Positions 18,354-27,519 are shown, counted from the first letter of the stretch. The stretch is 64,000 bases of DNA from Roseovarius sp. (GCA_021775255.1 JAJFIA010000010.1:62001-126000); one strand, 5' to 3'. Numbers and translations: made by a program. Notes: generated by a model from the sequence alone, not told the origin.

Positions 18354-18770
18354 TTAATCCGGGATCACGGCAGTGGCATCAATTTCAACCAGCCAGTCGG
18401 GCCGCGCCAGCGCCTGCACCACAAGCCCGGTGGACACGGGATAAACGCCTTTGATATATTCGCCCATGGTGCGGTACACTGCCTCGCGGTGGCGCACATC
18501 GGTGATGTAAACCACCAGTTTGACCAGATGTTGCATGGTGCCGCCCGCCTCTTCGATCAACTGGCGGATATTCTGCATCACCTTATGGGTCTGCTCGGCC
18601 GGGTCATGGCTGTTTATGTTCACCGCATCGTCAAGGTTTTGCGGGCATTGGCCGCGCAGATATACGGTTTTGCCGCCCTGGGTGATCACCGCCTGACACA
18701 GGTCGTTATCAAGGTTTTGCTCTGGATATGTATCGGATGTATTGAACTTGCGCAGGCGGGTATGGGCCAT
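18354..18770 (-). CDS. RidA (YjgF/YER057c/UK114) family protein
   Basis: 138 aa starting at the ATG at 18770 with a GGAG ribosome binding site; an upstream in-frame ATG at 18830 has no such site. RidA proteins deaminate reactive enamine/imine intermediates of amino-acid metabolism or act in pyrimidine and amine catabolism. The central QNIRQLIEEAGGTMQHLVKLVVYITD block and the C-terminal LVEIDATAV are typical; the Arg that binds the carboxylate in RidA (usually in an RP.. VE.. context) appears as ARPDWLVEI. Co-transcribed with DUF1028. Confidence 0.82.
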   Translation of the reverse strand: MAHTRLRKFNTSDTYPEQNLDNDLCQAVITQGGKTVYLRGQCPQNLDDAVNINSHDPAEQTHKVMQNIRQLIEEAGGTMQHLVKLVVYITDVRHREAVYRTMGEYIKGVYPVSTGLVVQALARPDWLVEIDATAVIPD

Positions 18771-18835
18771 TTTTATCTCCGGTTGGTCAGGCGTTGGGAT
18801 ATGGGTACAGGGTGGATTGCACTGCGGCAAATAAA

Positions 18836-18942
18836 GCCTTTTGCATTTTACCTGAACCAGGGAAAATGTAAAAGGCCCACGCCATCTGTAAGTTGTAGGC
18901 GTTTTGCATTTGATCTCTTGTCTGGGATTAAATGCAAAACGC
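18836..18942. repeat. two tandem related inverted repeats
   Basis: Repeat 1: arms GCCTTTTGCATTTT (18836-18849) and AAAATGTAAAAGGC (18863-18876), one mismatch. Repeat 2: perfect arms GCGTTTTGCATTT (18899-18911) and AAATGCAAAACGC (18930-18942). The arms of the two are nearly the same sequence. They lie in the divergent promoter region of the RidA/DUF1028 operon and the flavin monooxygenase, so they may be paired operators for a repressor, or stable stem-loops. Confidence 0.6.
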
Positions 18943-19036
18943 TTTAGTTTCAGCCAAAGCAGGGCTTAGAAAATTCCTGTTTTCAGGGCATGATCAACTC
19001 ATCTAAGGGTGCTGAATACCGTAAAAGGATGTGGAA

Positions 19037-20320
19037 ATGCCGATTGAGAAAACAGATACACTTGTTGTGGGCGGCGGTCAGGCCGGGGTGGCGATGAGCG
19101 AACACCTGAGCAATCAGGGTGTGGAACATCTGGTGCTGGAACGCGCCCGGATTGCCGAACGCTGGCGCACATGGCGTTGGGATTCTCTGGTGGCCAATGG
19201 CCCGGCCTGGCATGATCGGTTTCCGGGGCTGGAATTTGGCGGCATTGATCCCGGCGCTTTTCCCGCCAAGGAACAGGTCGCGGATTATTTTGTGGACTAT
19301 GCCAGGAAGATCAACGCGCCCATTCGCTGCGGGGTTGAGGTTCTGAAGGTACAAAAGAATGCGGGCGGGGCCGGTTTTCGGGTTGAAACATCGCAAGGCG
19401 GGATTGAAGCCCTCAGAATTGTCGCCGCCACCGGGCCGTTTCAGAAGCCGGTTATCCCGGCGATTGCGCCCGAAAATGCCGGGCTGATGCAACTTCATTC
19501 CATCGATTACCGCAACCCGGATCAACTGCCCGAGGGCGCGGTTCTGGTGGTTGGGGCCGGCTCATCCGGTGTGCAGATTGCCGATGAATTGCAACGCGCG
19601 GGCAGGCAGGTTTATCTGTCGGTCGGGCCGCATGACCGCCCGCCGCGCGCCTATCGCGGGCGTGATTTTGTCTGGTGGCTGGGGGTGCTTGGGCTGTGGG
19701 ATGTCGCGGCCCCGGCCCCAGGGACCGAGCATGTGACCATCGCGGTGAGCGGCGCTTACGGCGGCCAGACGATTGATTTCAGGCGGCTTGCGGCAGAGGG
19801 GATGACGCTTGTGGGCCGGACCCGGTCATTTGAGGGGAATGTGGTGAGGTTTGCCCCCGGTCTGGCAGATAATATTGCCCACGGCGATGCCAATTACCTT
19901 TCGGTGCTGGATCAGGCCGATGCCTATATCGCCCGAAACGGGCTTGATCTGCCGCCCGAGCCGGAGGCGCGTGATTTTGCCCCTGACCCGGATTGCGTGA
20001 CCACCCCCCTGCAGGAGCTGGACATGAATAAGGCCGGGATCCGCACGATCATCTGGGCCACCGGATTTGCGCTTGATTTCAAATGGTTGCAGGTGGATGC
20101 CTTTGACGCGGAGGGCAAGCCACAGCATCAGCGCGGGGTGTCGTCAGAGCCAGGTGTGTATTTTCTGGGCCTGCCATGGCTTTCGCGGCGCGGGTCGTCG
20201 TTTATCTGGGGGGTGTGGCATGATGCCAAACATCTGGCGGATCATATTGCCATTCAGCGCAGCTATCTGGCGCATCATCTGGCGGTGCAAAACGCTTTAG
20301 ATTTGCCGGACCCCAAGTAG
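19037..20320 (+). CDS. flavin-containing monooxygenase-like FAD/NAD(P) oxidoreductase
   Basis: 427 aa. FAD-binding GxGxxG at the N-terminus (VVGGGQAGVAMSEHL), a second nucleotide motif in the middle (LVVGAGSSGVQIADELQRAG) and the C-terminal ATGFALDF segment are those of FMO/CzcO-type enzymes (YUCCA-like group). It probably oxygenates a nitrogen- or sulphur-containing or ketone substrate with NADPH. ATG at 19037 is spaced correctly from AAAAGGA; GTG at 19031 is an alternative. The last 24 bases overlap the convergent LuxR-type gene. Confidence 0.8.
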   Translation: MPIEKTDTLVVGGGQAGVAMSEHLSNQGVEHLVLERARIAERWRTWRWDSLVANGPAWHDRFPGLEFGGIDPGAFPAKEQVADYFVDYARKINAPIRCGVEVLKVQKNAGGAGFRVETSQGGIEALRIVAATGPFQKPVIPAIAPENAGLMQLHSIDYRNPDQLPEGAVLVVGAGSSGVQIADELQRAGRQVYLSVGPHDRPPRAYRGRDFVWWLGVLGLWDVAAPAPGTEHVTIAVSGAYGGQTIDFRRLAAEGMTLVGRTRSFEGNVVRFAPGLADNIAHGDANYLSVLDQADAYIARNGLDLPPEPEARDFAPDPDCVTTPLQELDMNKAGIRTIIWATGFALDFKWLQVDAFDAEGKPQHQRGVSSEPGVYFLGLPWLSRRGSSFIWGVWHDAKHLADHIAIQRSYLAHHLAVQNALDLPDPK

Positions 20321-21091
20321 CGGCACAAGAAGGCTGAACAATTCGGCCTGCGATGAGATCAGGCATTTCTTGTAGAGCTGTTTGCGAAAGACCTTGACGG
20401 TTTGCGGGCTGATCCCCAGTTGCAGCCCGATGGAAACCGAAGAATGGCCGCGCAGGATCAAAAGGGCCACTTCGGCCTGTCTTGGGCTGAGGGAAATATC
20501 ACGGGATTTGCGCAGCGCGGTGATCAGGCTGGAAATGGTATCGGTTGTGGTGTGTTCGCCCTCTGACGTCAGATCTTTCCAATGCTCCCGGCTCAGCACA
20601 TCAACAAGCGGCACGATGCTGTGCGCCGCCGTAAGATCACGTTTGCTGAAGCGCTGCCTTGAGCAGGCATCGCGCCCCAGACAGATATGCAATGACACGC
20701 CCTTTGCGGGGTAGCTGACAAAGGCAATCTCGTCCAACATTGTGGTTTTGCTGTAAAAATCGCGGTAATATTCGTTGCGTTTGAACTGATCCGGGGCGAT
20801 ATCGCCCATCCGGTAGAGGCCGGGCGGAGCCTGTTCCACATGCAACCCGTAATATGGATCAAGCAGATAGGCATGGGTCAGGTATAACCTTTTGAAATCA
20901 GCATGCACCACGGGGCTTTTGCCTTTGGTAATCAACCCGACCGGCGCGCGATCGGGAAAATAAGCCAGAGCTGTGATGTTGTCATGATCAACAGATGACG
21001 ACAGCCACGCGCAAAGAGCAGCTTCAAACCCGTCGGTCGACAGGCCGGATATGGCCCCAGCCAAAAGCGTCTCGGTGGATTTTGCTGCCAT
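20297..21091 (-). CDS. LuxR-type helix-turn-helix transcriptional regulator
   Basis: 264 aa. The C-terminal about 65 residues are a LuxR/GerE domain (LSPRQAEVALLILRGHSSVS... LGISPQTVKVFRKQLYKKC). The N-terminal about 180 residues do not show the conserved autoinducer-binding residues clearly and are of unknown ligand. The gene is divergent from potA, with a 16-bp perfect palindrome just upstream of its start, which suggests autoregulation and control of the importer. Its 3' end overlaps the flavin monooxygenase gene. Confidence 0.82.
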   Translation of the reverse strand: MAAKSTETLLAGAISGLSTDGFEAALCAWLSSSVDHDNITALAYFPDRAPVGLITKGKSPVVHADFKRLYLTHAYLLDPYYGLHVEQAPPGLYRMGDIAPDQFKRNEYYRDFYSKTTMLDEIAFVSYPAKGVSLHICLGRDACSRQRFSKRDLTAAHSIVPLVDVLSREHWKDLTSEGEHTTTDTISSLITALRKSRDISLSPRQAEVALLILRGHSSVSIGLQLGISPQTVKVFRKQLYKKCLISSQAELFSLLVPLLGVRQI

Positions 21092-21106
21092 ATGGGATAC
21101 CTCTTT

Positions 21107-21122
21107 GGGGGTATATACCCCC
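21107..21122. promoter_or_regulatory. perfect palindrome, candidate operator
   Basis: GGGGGTATATACCCCC is a perfect 16-bp palindrome 15 bases upstream of the LuxR-type start codon and about 80 bases before potA. Its place between divergent genes fits an operator; the binding protein is not known. Confidence 0.5.
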
Positions 21123-21201
21123 TTAAATGCTAAAACTAAAGTGATAAGCCTGTATTGAGTGGTATATTCAGTGAATGCAACCGGGGGGAGCGCATTAAGA
21201 C

Positions 21202-22269
21202 ATGCGGGATATTGCCGTTGACATACTTGACCTGACCAAGAAATACGGCACGTTCACCGCGTTGAGAAATGTGTCGCTTGATATTCGCGACAATGAGTTT
21301 TTCACCCTGCTTGGCCCCTCGGGCTGTGGCAAGACAACGCTGTTGCGCTGCATTGCGGGGTTTGAGGATGTGACGACCGGAGCGATCCGGCTTTATGGCG
21401 AAGACATTGCCGATCTGCCGCCCAACAAGCGGCCGGTGAATACGGTGTTTCAGAATTACGCGCTGTTTCCGCATATGAACGTGACCCAGAACATCATGTT
21501 CGGGCTGTTGCGGCTTGGCCAAAGCGATGCGCAGGCCAGGGCGCGCGTGGGTGAGGTGCTTGAGATGGTGCAGCTCACGGAATTTGCAACCCGCCTGCCG
21601 GCGCAACTGTCGGGCGGGCAGCAACAAAGGGTTGCTTTGGCGCGCGCCCTTGCGCCCAATCCCAAGGTGCTGCTGCTGGATGAGCCATTGTCAGCGCTTG
21701 ATCTCAAGCTGCGGCAGGCGGTGCGGCTGGAATTGCAGCAGTTGCAGCGCGAAACCGGGATTACTTTCGTGTTTGTCACCCATGATCAGGAAGAGGCGCT
21801 GACCATGTCAGACCGCATCGCGGTGATCGCCGAGGGCCATGTGCAGCAGGTGGGCAATGCCCGCGATATTTATCAGGCGCCGGTCAACAGGTTCGTGGCG
21901 GATTTCATTGGCGAGACCAATCTGATTGATGTCGAGGTGCGCGATGTATCTGGCGGCATGGCCACCTGTGATCTGCCCGGCGGGGCCGCGTTTACCTGCC
22001 CGGCGGCGGCCGGGGCGAAGGCGGGAAAGGGCCATCTTTCGGTGCGGCCCGAGCGGATGACATTTGCCAAAGCCGGGGCGGCGTTGCTGAGCGGCACCGT
22101 GGCCCGGCATGTGTTTTTGGGCACCGATATGCAGGTGGATGTGCGGCTTTCTGATGATGAGCTGCTTACCGTGCGGGTGCAAAATTCCGAAGACAGCCAT
22201 ATCCCCGAACCGGGCGCGGCCATTGGCCTGAATTTCGAGGCAGGTGCCGCGCGCCTGTTGGTTGACTGA
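21202..22269 (+). CDS. potA: spermidine/putrescine-type ABC transporter ATPase
   Basis: 355 aa. Walker A GPSGCGKTT, signature LSGGQQQRVALARAL, Walker B VLLLDEP, D-loop SALDLKLR and switch His VTHDQEEAL, followed by a C-terminal TOBE domain (about 270-350). Energises the permeases PotB and PotC, to which it is coupled by a TGATG overlap. PotA-type ATPases serve polyamine and related small-cation importers; substrate is by family. Confidence 0.88.
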   Translation: MRDIAVDILDLTKKYGTFTALRNVSLDIRDNEFFTLLGPSGCGKTTLLRCIAGFEDVTTGAIRLYGEDIADLPPNKRPVNTVFQNYALFPHMNVTQNIMFGLLRLGQSDAQARARVGEVLEMVQLTEFATRLPAQLSGGQQQRVALARALAPNPKVLLLDEPLSALDLKLRQAVRLELQQLQRETGITFVFVTHDQEEALTMSDRIAVIAEGHVQQVGNARDIYQAPVNRFVADFIGETNLIDVEVRDVSGGMATCDLPGGAAFTCPAAAGAKAGKGHLSVRPERMTFAKAGAALLSGTVARHVFLGTDMQVDVRLSDDELLTVRVQNSEDSHIPEPGAAIGLNFEAGAARLLVD

Positions 22270-23192
22270 TGGCGGGCCTCCTGAAAAAAACCAACAGCCC
22301 GAACAACGCCGTCTATGGCGGGCTTGGCGGCTGGCTGATGCTGCCTGCCTGGGCCGTAATCGGGATTTTTCTGGTGCTGCCGGTTCTGATGATGCTGGTT
22401 TACTCTTTCCTGACCAAGGAATTCAGGGGCGGAGTGATCTGGGAATTTTCCATGGCGGCCTATGATCAGTTTTTCTTTGATCGCGGCCTCTTTGGCGATG
22501 ATCCGCCGGTGATTGAATGGACCTATATCACGATCTTCTGGCGCTCGATCTGGCAGGCGGCACTGGCGACGTTTTTCTGCCTGATCATCGGCTTTCCAAC
22601 CGCCTGGTTCATTGCCACGCGGGCGGGCAAAAACCGCTCTGTCTGGTTGTTTCTGATCACCATTCCCTATTGGGTCAACCTGCTGATCCGCACCATTTCG
22701 ATGAAATTTCTCATTCGCGATACCGGGCCGTTGAATGAATGGCTGATTGCCTCGGGGCTGATCTCCGAGCCGATCCATATGATCAACACCAATTTCGCGG
22801 TGCAACTGGGGCTGTTTTATTCCTATCTGCCCTTCATGGTGCTGCCGATTTATGCCAGTGTGGAGCGCTATAATTTCGCCCTGTCCGAGGCAGCGGCGGA
22901 TCTTTACGCCTCGCGCTGGACCACGCTGCGCCGGATCATCCTGCCAACGGTCAGGCCGGGCATTATCGCGGGCTGTATTCTGGTATTTGTGCCCTCGCTG
23001 GGGGCATTTCTGGCGCCTGACCTGCTGGGCGGCGCCAAAAATTTCATGATCGGCAGCCTGATCGAAGAGCAATTCAAGGGCAATGCCGGCAACTGGCCGT
23101 TTGGCGCGGCGGCGTCGATGATCCTGCTTTCCATGGTGTTGATCGTGCTGACTTTTTATGCCCGCGCCCAGGGCAAAGAGGGGGCGCGCTGA
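22269..23192 (+). CDS. potB: spermidine/putrescine-type ABC transporter permease PotB
   Basis: 307 aa, six or more membrane segments. EAA loop [21 protein letters not shown]. It has the extended N-terminal region typical of PotB/PotH. Both ends are coupled to neighbours by TGATG overlaps, so potABC are one translational unit. Confidence 0.86.
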   Translation: MAGLLKKTNSPNNAVYGGLGGWLMLPAWAVIGIFLVLPVLMMLVYSFLTKEFRGGVIWEFSMAAYDQFFFDRGLFGDDPPVIEWTYITIFWRSIWQAALATFFCLIIGFPTAWFIATRAGKNRSVWLFLITIPYWVNLLIRTISMKFLIRDTGPLNEWLIASGLISEPIHMINTNFAVQLGLFYSYLPFMVLPIYASVERYNFALSEAAADLYASRWTTLRRIILPTVRPGIIAGCILVFVPSLGAFLAPDLLGGAKNFMIGSLIEEQFKGNAGNWPFGAAASMILLSMVLIVLTFYARAQGKEGAR

Positions 23193-24001
23193 TGGCCCGC
23201 AAAATTGATCTCAGGCGGTTCCCCGGCTTTTTGCCAATGACATATCTGTGTCTTTTCCTGCTCTATGCGCCGCTGATCATCGTGATGATCTATTCCTTCA
23301 ACGAAAGCCAGTCGATCACCAACTGGGGCGGGTTTTCATTGCGCTGGTATGGCGAGGTTTTCTGGGGTGTTGAATCAGAGAAATTCAAGGCGGCGGCAAT
23401 CCATTCCTTCATCATCGCGATCACGGCTGCGACGTGCTCGACCTGCATCGCCACGCTGGCGGCCACCGCGATGCTGCGGGCGGGCCGGTTTCGCGGCAAG
23501 GGGATCAGCTTTGCCCTGATCAATCTGCCGCTGATGGTGCCCGAGATCGTGACGGCGGTGGCCACTTTGATCTTTTTCTCGGCGATCGGCTTTACCACTG
23601 GTATCCTGACCATCCTCTTGTCCCATATCGTGTTTTGCATCCCCTTTGCCTATCTGCCGATTGCGGCGCGGATGCAGGGGATCGAGGAGGTTTATGAACA
23701 GGCGGCGCAGGATCTCTATGCCACCCGGTTTCAGGCTTTCAAGCTTATCCTGCTGCCGCTGATGATGCCGGGCATCATATCTGGATTTTTGCTGGCGTTC
23801 ATCATCTCGCTGGATGATTTCATCATCACCAATTTTGTCAAAGGGGCCGGGATTGAAACCCTGCCCACGGCGATATTCGGATCGGTCAAGCAAGGCATCA
23901 AGCCCAATATCATGGCCATCTCGACCCTGCTTTTGCTGGTGTCGGTGGTTTTTGTAACCCTGTCCTGGCTGGTCGGGCGGATGGGGCAGAACAGGAAATA
24001 A
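23192..24001 (+). CDS. potC: spermidine/putrescine-type ABC transporter permease PotC
   Basis: 269 aa, six membrane segments, EAA loop [21 protein letters not shown] and the conserved [15 protein letters not shown] segment of PotC/PotI permeases. Followed 28 bases later by potD. Confidence 0.87.
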   Translation: MARKIDLRRFPGFLPMTYLCLFLLYAPLIIVMIYSFNESQSITNWGGFSLRWYGEVFWGVESEKFKAAAIHSFIIAITAATCSTCIATLAATAMLRAGRFRGKGISFALINLPLMVPEIVTAVATLIFFSAIGFTTGILTILLSHIVFCIPFAYLPIAARMQGIEEVYEQAAQDLYATRFQAFKLILLPLMMPGIISGFLLAFIISLDDFIITNFVKGAGIETLPTAIFGSVKQGIKPNIMAISTLLLLVSVVFVTLSWLVGRMGQNRK

Positions 24002-24029
24002 CGACCATGACAACAAAAGGAGAAAGAGA

Positions 24030-25064
24030 ATGAATACATTACTGAAAACCTGGGCCTCGGTGCTGGCCCTGACATTGGCCGCGACAGGGGCACAGGCCGA
24101 GGGCAAGCTGTCAATCTATCACTGGTTCGAATATATCCCGCAGGAATTGCTGGATAAGTTTGCCGCAGAATATGATGTCGAGGTGACGATGGATACCTTT
24201 GACAGCAACGAGGCAATGCTCGCCTCATTGAAGGCGGGCAAGATGGGCACTTATGACGTGGCCGTGCCGGGCGATTACATGGTAGAGATCATGGCAGGCG
24301 AAGGTATGCTGGACAGATTCGAGCCCTCCGAGCTTTCAAATTTTGGCAATATCGCGCCGCAATGGCTGGATGTGGGTTTTGATCCCGGGCGGCACAGCTC
24401 GATCCCGTATCAGTGGGGCTCTACCAGTTTTTCGGTCAATCGTGATGTCTATAAGGGTGATATCAATACCAGCGATATTCTGTTCAACCCGCCCGCTGAA
24501 CTTCAGGGCAAGATCAACATGCTTGACAGCCAGGGCGAGGTGCTGGCGCTGGCGTCGATGCATCTTGGCATCCCGCAATGCACCAGCGACCGCGATCAAT
24601 TGAAAGCGCTGAATGCGCTGTTGCAATCGCAAAAACCCAACTGGGCCTCATTCAGCTCGGACGGGGCCAAGGATGTGCTTGTCTCGGGCGATGCCGCCGC
24701 CGGAATGATCTGGAACGGGTTTTCCGCCAAGGCACGCGAGGAGGGGGCGAATATTGAATATGCCTTCCCCAAGGAGGGGTTTGTTGTCTGGATGGATAAT
24801 GTTGTGCTGCTGAAGGATGCGCCCAATCGCGCCAATGCCTTATTGTTCATGAATTTCCTGCTTGAGCCGGAAAACGCCGCTGCCGTGACCAATTATGCGC
24901 AATATACATCGGGTGTTACCGGGGTATTGGTATTTTTGGAGGAATCCGTGGCCAACGCGCCCGAGCTGAGCCCGCCTGACGGGCAAAAGGGTGAGTTTAT
25001 CATGGCCTGCCCGCAAGAAGTTCAGGCGGTTTACGATAAAATCTGGACTGATCTCAAGAAGTAA
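24030..25064 (+). CDS. potD: spermidine/putrescine-type substrate-binding protein PotD
   Basis: 344 aa periplasmic protein with a signal peptide (MNTLLKTWASVLALTLAATGAQA). The mature start KLSIYHWFEYIPQELLDKF and motifs YDVAVPGDYMV, IPYQWGSTSF and FMNFLLEPENAA are typical of PotD/PotF polyamine binders. The aminotransferase immediately downstream supports a polyamine or other amine ligand. Confidence 0.87.
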   Translation: MNTLLKTWASVLALTLAATGAQAEGKLSIYHWFEYIPQELLDKFAAEYDVEVTMDTFDSNEAMLASLKAGKMGTYDVAVPGDYMVEIMAGEGMLDRFEPSELSNFGNIAPQWLDVGFDPGRHSSIPYQWGSTSFSVNRDVYKGDINTSDILFNPPAELQGKINMLDSQGEVLALASMHLGIPQCTSDRDQLKALNALLQSQKPNWASFSSDGAKDVLVSGDAAAGMIWNGFSAKAREEGANIEYAFPKEGFVVWMDNVVLLKDAPNRANALLFMNFLLEPENAAAVTNYAQYTSGVTGVLVFLEESVANAPELSPPDGQKGEFIMACPQEVQAVYDKIWTDLKK

Positions 25065-25072
25065 GGCCCAGG

Positions 25073-25134
25073 GCCCCGGCGCAAGGCCGGGGCAGCCAAT
25101 TCTTGCGCAAACCACCGCCTGAAAAGGGCGGTGG
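25073..25134 (+). terminator. two adjacent hairpins after potD
   Basis: GCCCCGGC/GCCGGGGC (25073-25093, 5-base loop) and CCACCGCC/GGCGGTGG (25112-25134) lie between potD and the aminotransferase. Neither has a T-run, so they may be mRNA-stabilising stems or partial attenuation of the downstream gene more than full terminators. Confidence 0.45.
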
Positions 25135-25176
25135 TACGGGTGAGATCACATGATCACCGGGTTTGAGGAGGATAAA

Positions 25177-26541
25177 ATGAACACGTTCAACACCGATGAA
25201 ATCCTGACACGCGATGCGCATCTCATCCAGTCATTTGCCGATCTTGACGGGCTAAAACAACGCGCCGCGCGCACCGCCATTGTCAGCGCCAAGGGCGCGT
25301 ATGTGACCGACAGCGAAGGCAACCGGATGATAGATGGCATTGGCGGGCTGTGGTGTGTCAATGTGGGGCACGGCCGCGAGGAGATCATTGATGCGATCAC
25401 CAGACAGTTGCAGACGCTGGATTATTATTCGACCTTTTATAACTTCACCCACCCCACCGCTGCGGCGCTGGCGGATAGGCTGGCCGCACTGGCGCCGGGC
25501 AGTTTGAACCGGGTTTATTTTGGCAATTCCGGCTCGGTGGCCAATGATACGGCCATTCGCATCCTGCACCATTACAACAACCGTCTGGGCCGCCCGAACA
25601 AGAAGAAAATCCTGTCGCGGATCGGTGCCTATCACGGCTCGACCCATCTGGCGATGGCGATGACGACGCCCGCCTATAGCGAGGGCTGGGATACCGCCTC
25701 CAAGGGGCTGGTGCATCATCTGCGCGCGCCTTACGCCTACCGCGAAGCTGAGGGTATGAGTGAGGCCGAATTTCTCGAGGCGCTGGCCGAGGATATGCTG
25801 AGCGCGATCCGGGATATTGGCGCGGAAAACATTGCCGCCTTCATCGCCGAGCCGATCATGGGCGCGGGGGGCATTCTTGTGGCCCCGGATGGCTATCACC
25901 AGCGGATGCGCCAGATCACGGCAGAGCATGACATCAAATATATCGCCGATGAGGTTGTTACTGCCTTTGGCCGGTTGGGGCATATGTTTGCCTCAGAGGA
26001 TGTGTTCGGCATGGTGCCGGATATCCTCACGACTGCCAAGGGGCTGACCTCGGGCTATCAGCCGTTGTCGGCCACGATCATATCGGATGAGATTTACGAT
26101 GTCATATCAGAACCCGGTGCGATGTTTTTGCACGGCATGACCTATTCCGGCCATCCGGCAGCGGCGGCGGCGGCGCTGGCGAATATTGACATTCTGGAGC
26201 GCGAGAACATTCCCCTGATGGTGCAGAGCACCGGCAAGGTGTTTGAGGATGCGCTGCGGGGCCTGACGGATTCCGCGATTGTCGGCGAGGTGCGTGGCAG
26301 CCATTTCATGATGGGCATTGAATTTGTGAAAGACAAGGACAGCCGCGAGCCCTTTGCCGATGATATAAATGTGGGCCTTCGGGTGGCGCAGGCGGCGCAA
26401 CAGCGCGGGCTGATTGCGCGGCCTTTGGGCAATATCCTGATCCTGTCACCCACGTTGATCATGGACGGCGCGATGATTGACGAGATCGAGGCGGTATTGA
26501 GCGATAGCATCGGTGCGGTTGCCACGGAATTGGGGCATTAA
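25177..26541 (+). CDS. class III aminotransferase (putrescine/omega-amino acid:pyruvate type)
   Basis: 454 aa PLP enzyme. GNSGSVANDTAIRI binds the PLP phosphate, IADEVVTAFGRLG holds the PLP Asp, and the Schiff-base Lys is in LTTAKGLTSGYQPL. Best fit is the SpuC-like putrescine/polyamine- or beta-alanine:pyruvate group; TPA- and BioA-type assignments are less likely. ATG at 25177 follows GAGGAGG and was chosen over the in-frame ATG at 25150. The position behind potABCD points to removal of the amino group of the imported amine; the aldehyde could go to a GabD-type enzyme. Confidence 0.83.
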   Translation: MNTFNTDEILTRDAHLIQSFADLDGLKQRAARTAIVSAKGAYVTDSEGNRMIDGIGGLWCVNVGHGREEIIDAITRQLQTLDYYSTFYNFTHPTAAALADRLAALAPGSLNRVYFGNSGSVANDTAIRILHHYNNRLGRPNKKKILSRIGAYHGSTHLAMAMTTPAYSEGWDTASKGLVHHLRAPYAYREAEGMSEAEFLEALAEDMLSAIRDIGAENIAAFIAEPIMGAGGILVAPDGYHQRMRQITAEHDIKYIADEVVTAFGRLGHMFASEDVFGMVPDILTTAKGLTSGYQPLSATIISDEIYDVISEPGAMFLHGMTYSGHPAAAAAALANIDILERENIPLMVQSTGKVFEDALRGLTDSAIVGEVRGSHFMMGIEFVKDKDSREPFADDINVGLRVAQAAQQRGLIARPLGNILILSPTLIMDGAMIDEIEAVLSDSIGAVATELGH

Positions 26542-26790
26542 TATTTCCGGCAATGCTGGCACTTTCATCAATCTCTAAAGACATCAGTTCAACTAAGCGC
26601 TTTGTTAAAAATGCAGATTATCTTAGGATTTCTGTATTTTGTAGAGGTATTTGGTATATGCCAAAAGTGAAACTGGTTTTCTTTATGATTAGGTGATTTT
26701 GTTAGCCGTCGTAATGTTTGAAGGCGACTGGCGTTAATTTTTGGAATGCTGGACTTTGCAGCCGCCCGCCACGGTTGCTCGAATGACCGG
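26542..26790. other. AT-rich spacer without a recognisable gene
   Basis: About 250 bases of clearly lower GC than the flanks. I see no convincing coding frame, hairpin with T-tract or repeat. It marks the left edge of the low-GC island that runs to about 29.1 kb. Confidence 0.5.
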
Positions 26791-27342
26791 CTATCCCGAA
26801 AGCAAGAGTGCAACCTGCTTTGTTTCACCGATAACTTCTTTAGCCATGGAGGCTGGTGTGGGCCAGTATGGATATAAGGTCGCGTCAACCACATCCTGGT
26901 CGAAATGTAACTTTGCATTGTGTTTTTCCGCGAGATGCCACATCCGAATGTTCTGCCTCTGGAAAATCAACCGAACCGACCTGACTAATCGGTTCTGCGC
27001 CATTGTGACAATGTGCTCGATCAGAGCATCTCCAATCCCTATGTCTTGCCAATCAGGTTCGACAGAAAAGGCAGCCTCGGCTGTTGAAGTCCACATGGGC
27101 AGAATGCCACGGAGTTCGGCGATCCCCCTCAAATGCCCATTGGCAAATGCGCCACAAACAATGCTGTCATATCGGAGGATACTCCGGATGTATTCCGAGA
27201 GCCATTGGTCACTGACGGTCCCACAAAACCGTGCCCGCCGGGAGTCTTTGTCTAGCTGTCGAAAGTGTCTGCGGATTTCTTCGTGGTCGATGACGTTAAG
27301 GCGATGAACGATCAGATCCTTCATATGAAACTTTTTGTCCAT
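26791..27342 (-). CDS. GNAT family N-acetyltransferase
   Basis: 183 aa from the ATG at 27342; the frame is open back to 27489 but that extension has no family look, and 27324 is another option. The acetyl-CoA region is recognisable in FSVEPDWQDIGIGDALIEHIV (beta4-alpha3, with the Q/RxxGxG/A-type loop degenerate as QDIGIG), and IRMWHLAEKHNAKLHFDQD matches the GNAT C-terminal strand-helix. Substrate unknown. A strong hairpin lies in its leader. Base composition is lower in GC than the neighbours, suggesting transfer. Confidence 0.72.
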   Translation of the reverse strand: MDKKFHMKDLIVHRLNVIDHEEIRRHFRQLDKDSRRARFCGTVSDQWLSEYIRSILRYDSIVCGAFANGHLRGIAELRGILPMWTSTAEAAFSVEPDWQDIGIGDALIEHIVTMAQNRLVRSVRLIFQRQNIRMWHLAEKHNAKLHFDQDVVDATLYPYWPTPASMAKEVIGETKQVALLLSG

Positions 27343-27373
27343 TGCTTTAACATTCTGGTTACAAGAAGGATTT

Positions 27374-27411
27374 GGACCAGCATCTTCGAGAGGAGATGAA
27401 GATGCTGGTCC
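27374..27411 (-). other. perfect 14-bp stem-loop in the GNAT gene leader
   Basis: Arms GGACCAGCATCTTC (27374-27387) and GAAGATGCTGGTCC (27398-27411) with a 10-base loop, 32 bases upstream of the GNAT start. No T-run follows on either strand. It may be an attenuator, an RNA-processing stem or an operator. Confidence 0.55.
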
Positions 27412-27519
27412 GTTGCATTGGCGCTCCCTGCTGGTTTTTTTTCGCCGCTGCTCATGCTGGCTTACTCTGGGAGGAGTGAGTACCAGCAATTCTGATGTGG
27501 TTTGCGCGTGATTTCTGTA

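Noticed and set aside
18836-18942. Rho-independent terminators
   Set aside because: No T-run follows the stems, and both adjacent genes start, not end, at this region.
26589-26918. 109-aa minus-strand frame in the spacer before the GNAT gene
   Set aside because: No ribosome binding site or similarity, and it overlaps the GNAT coding end in another frame.
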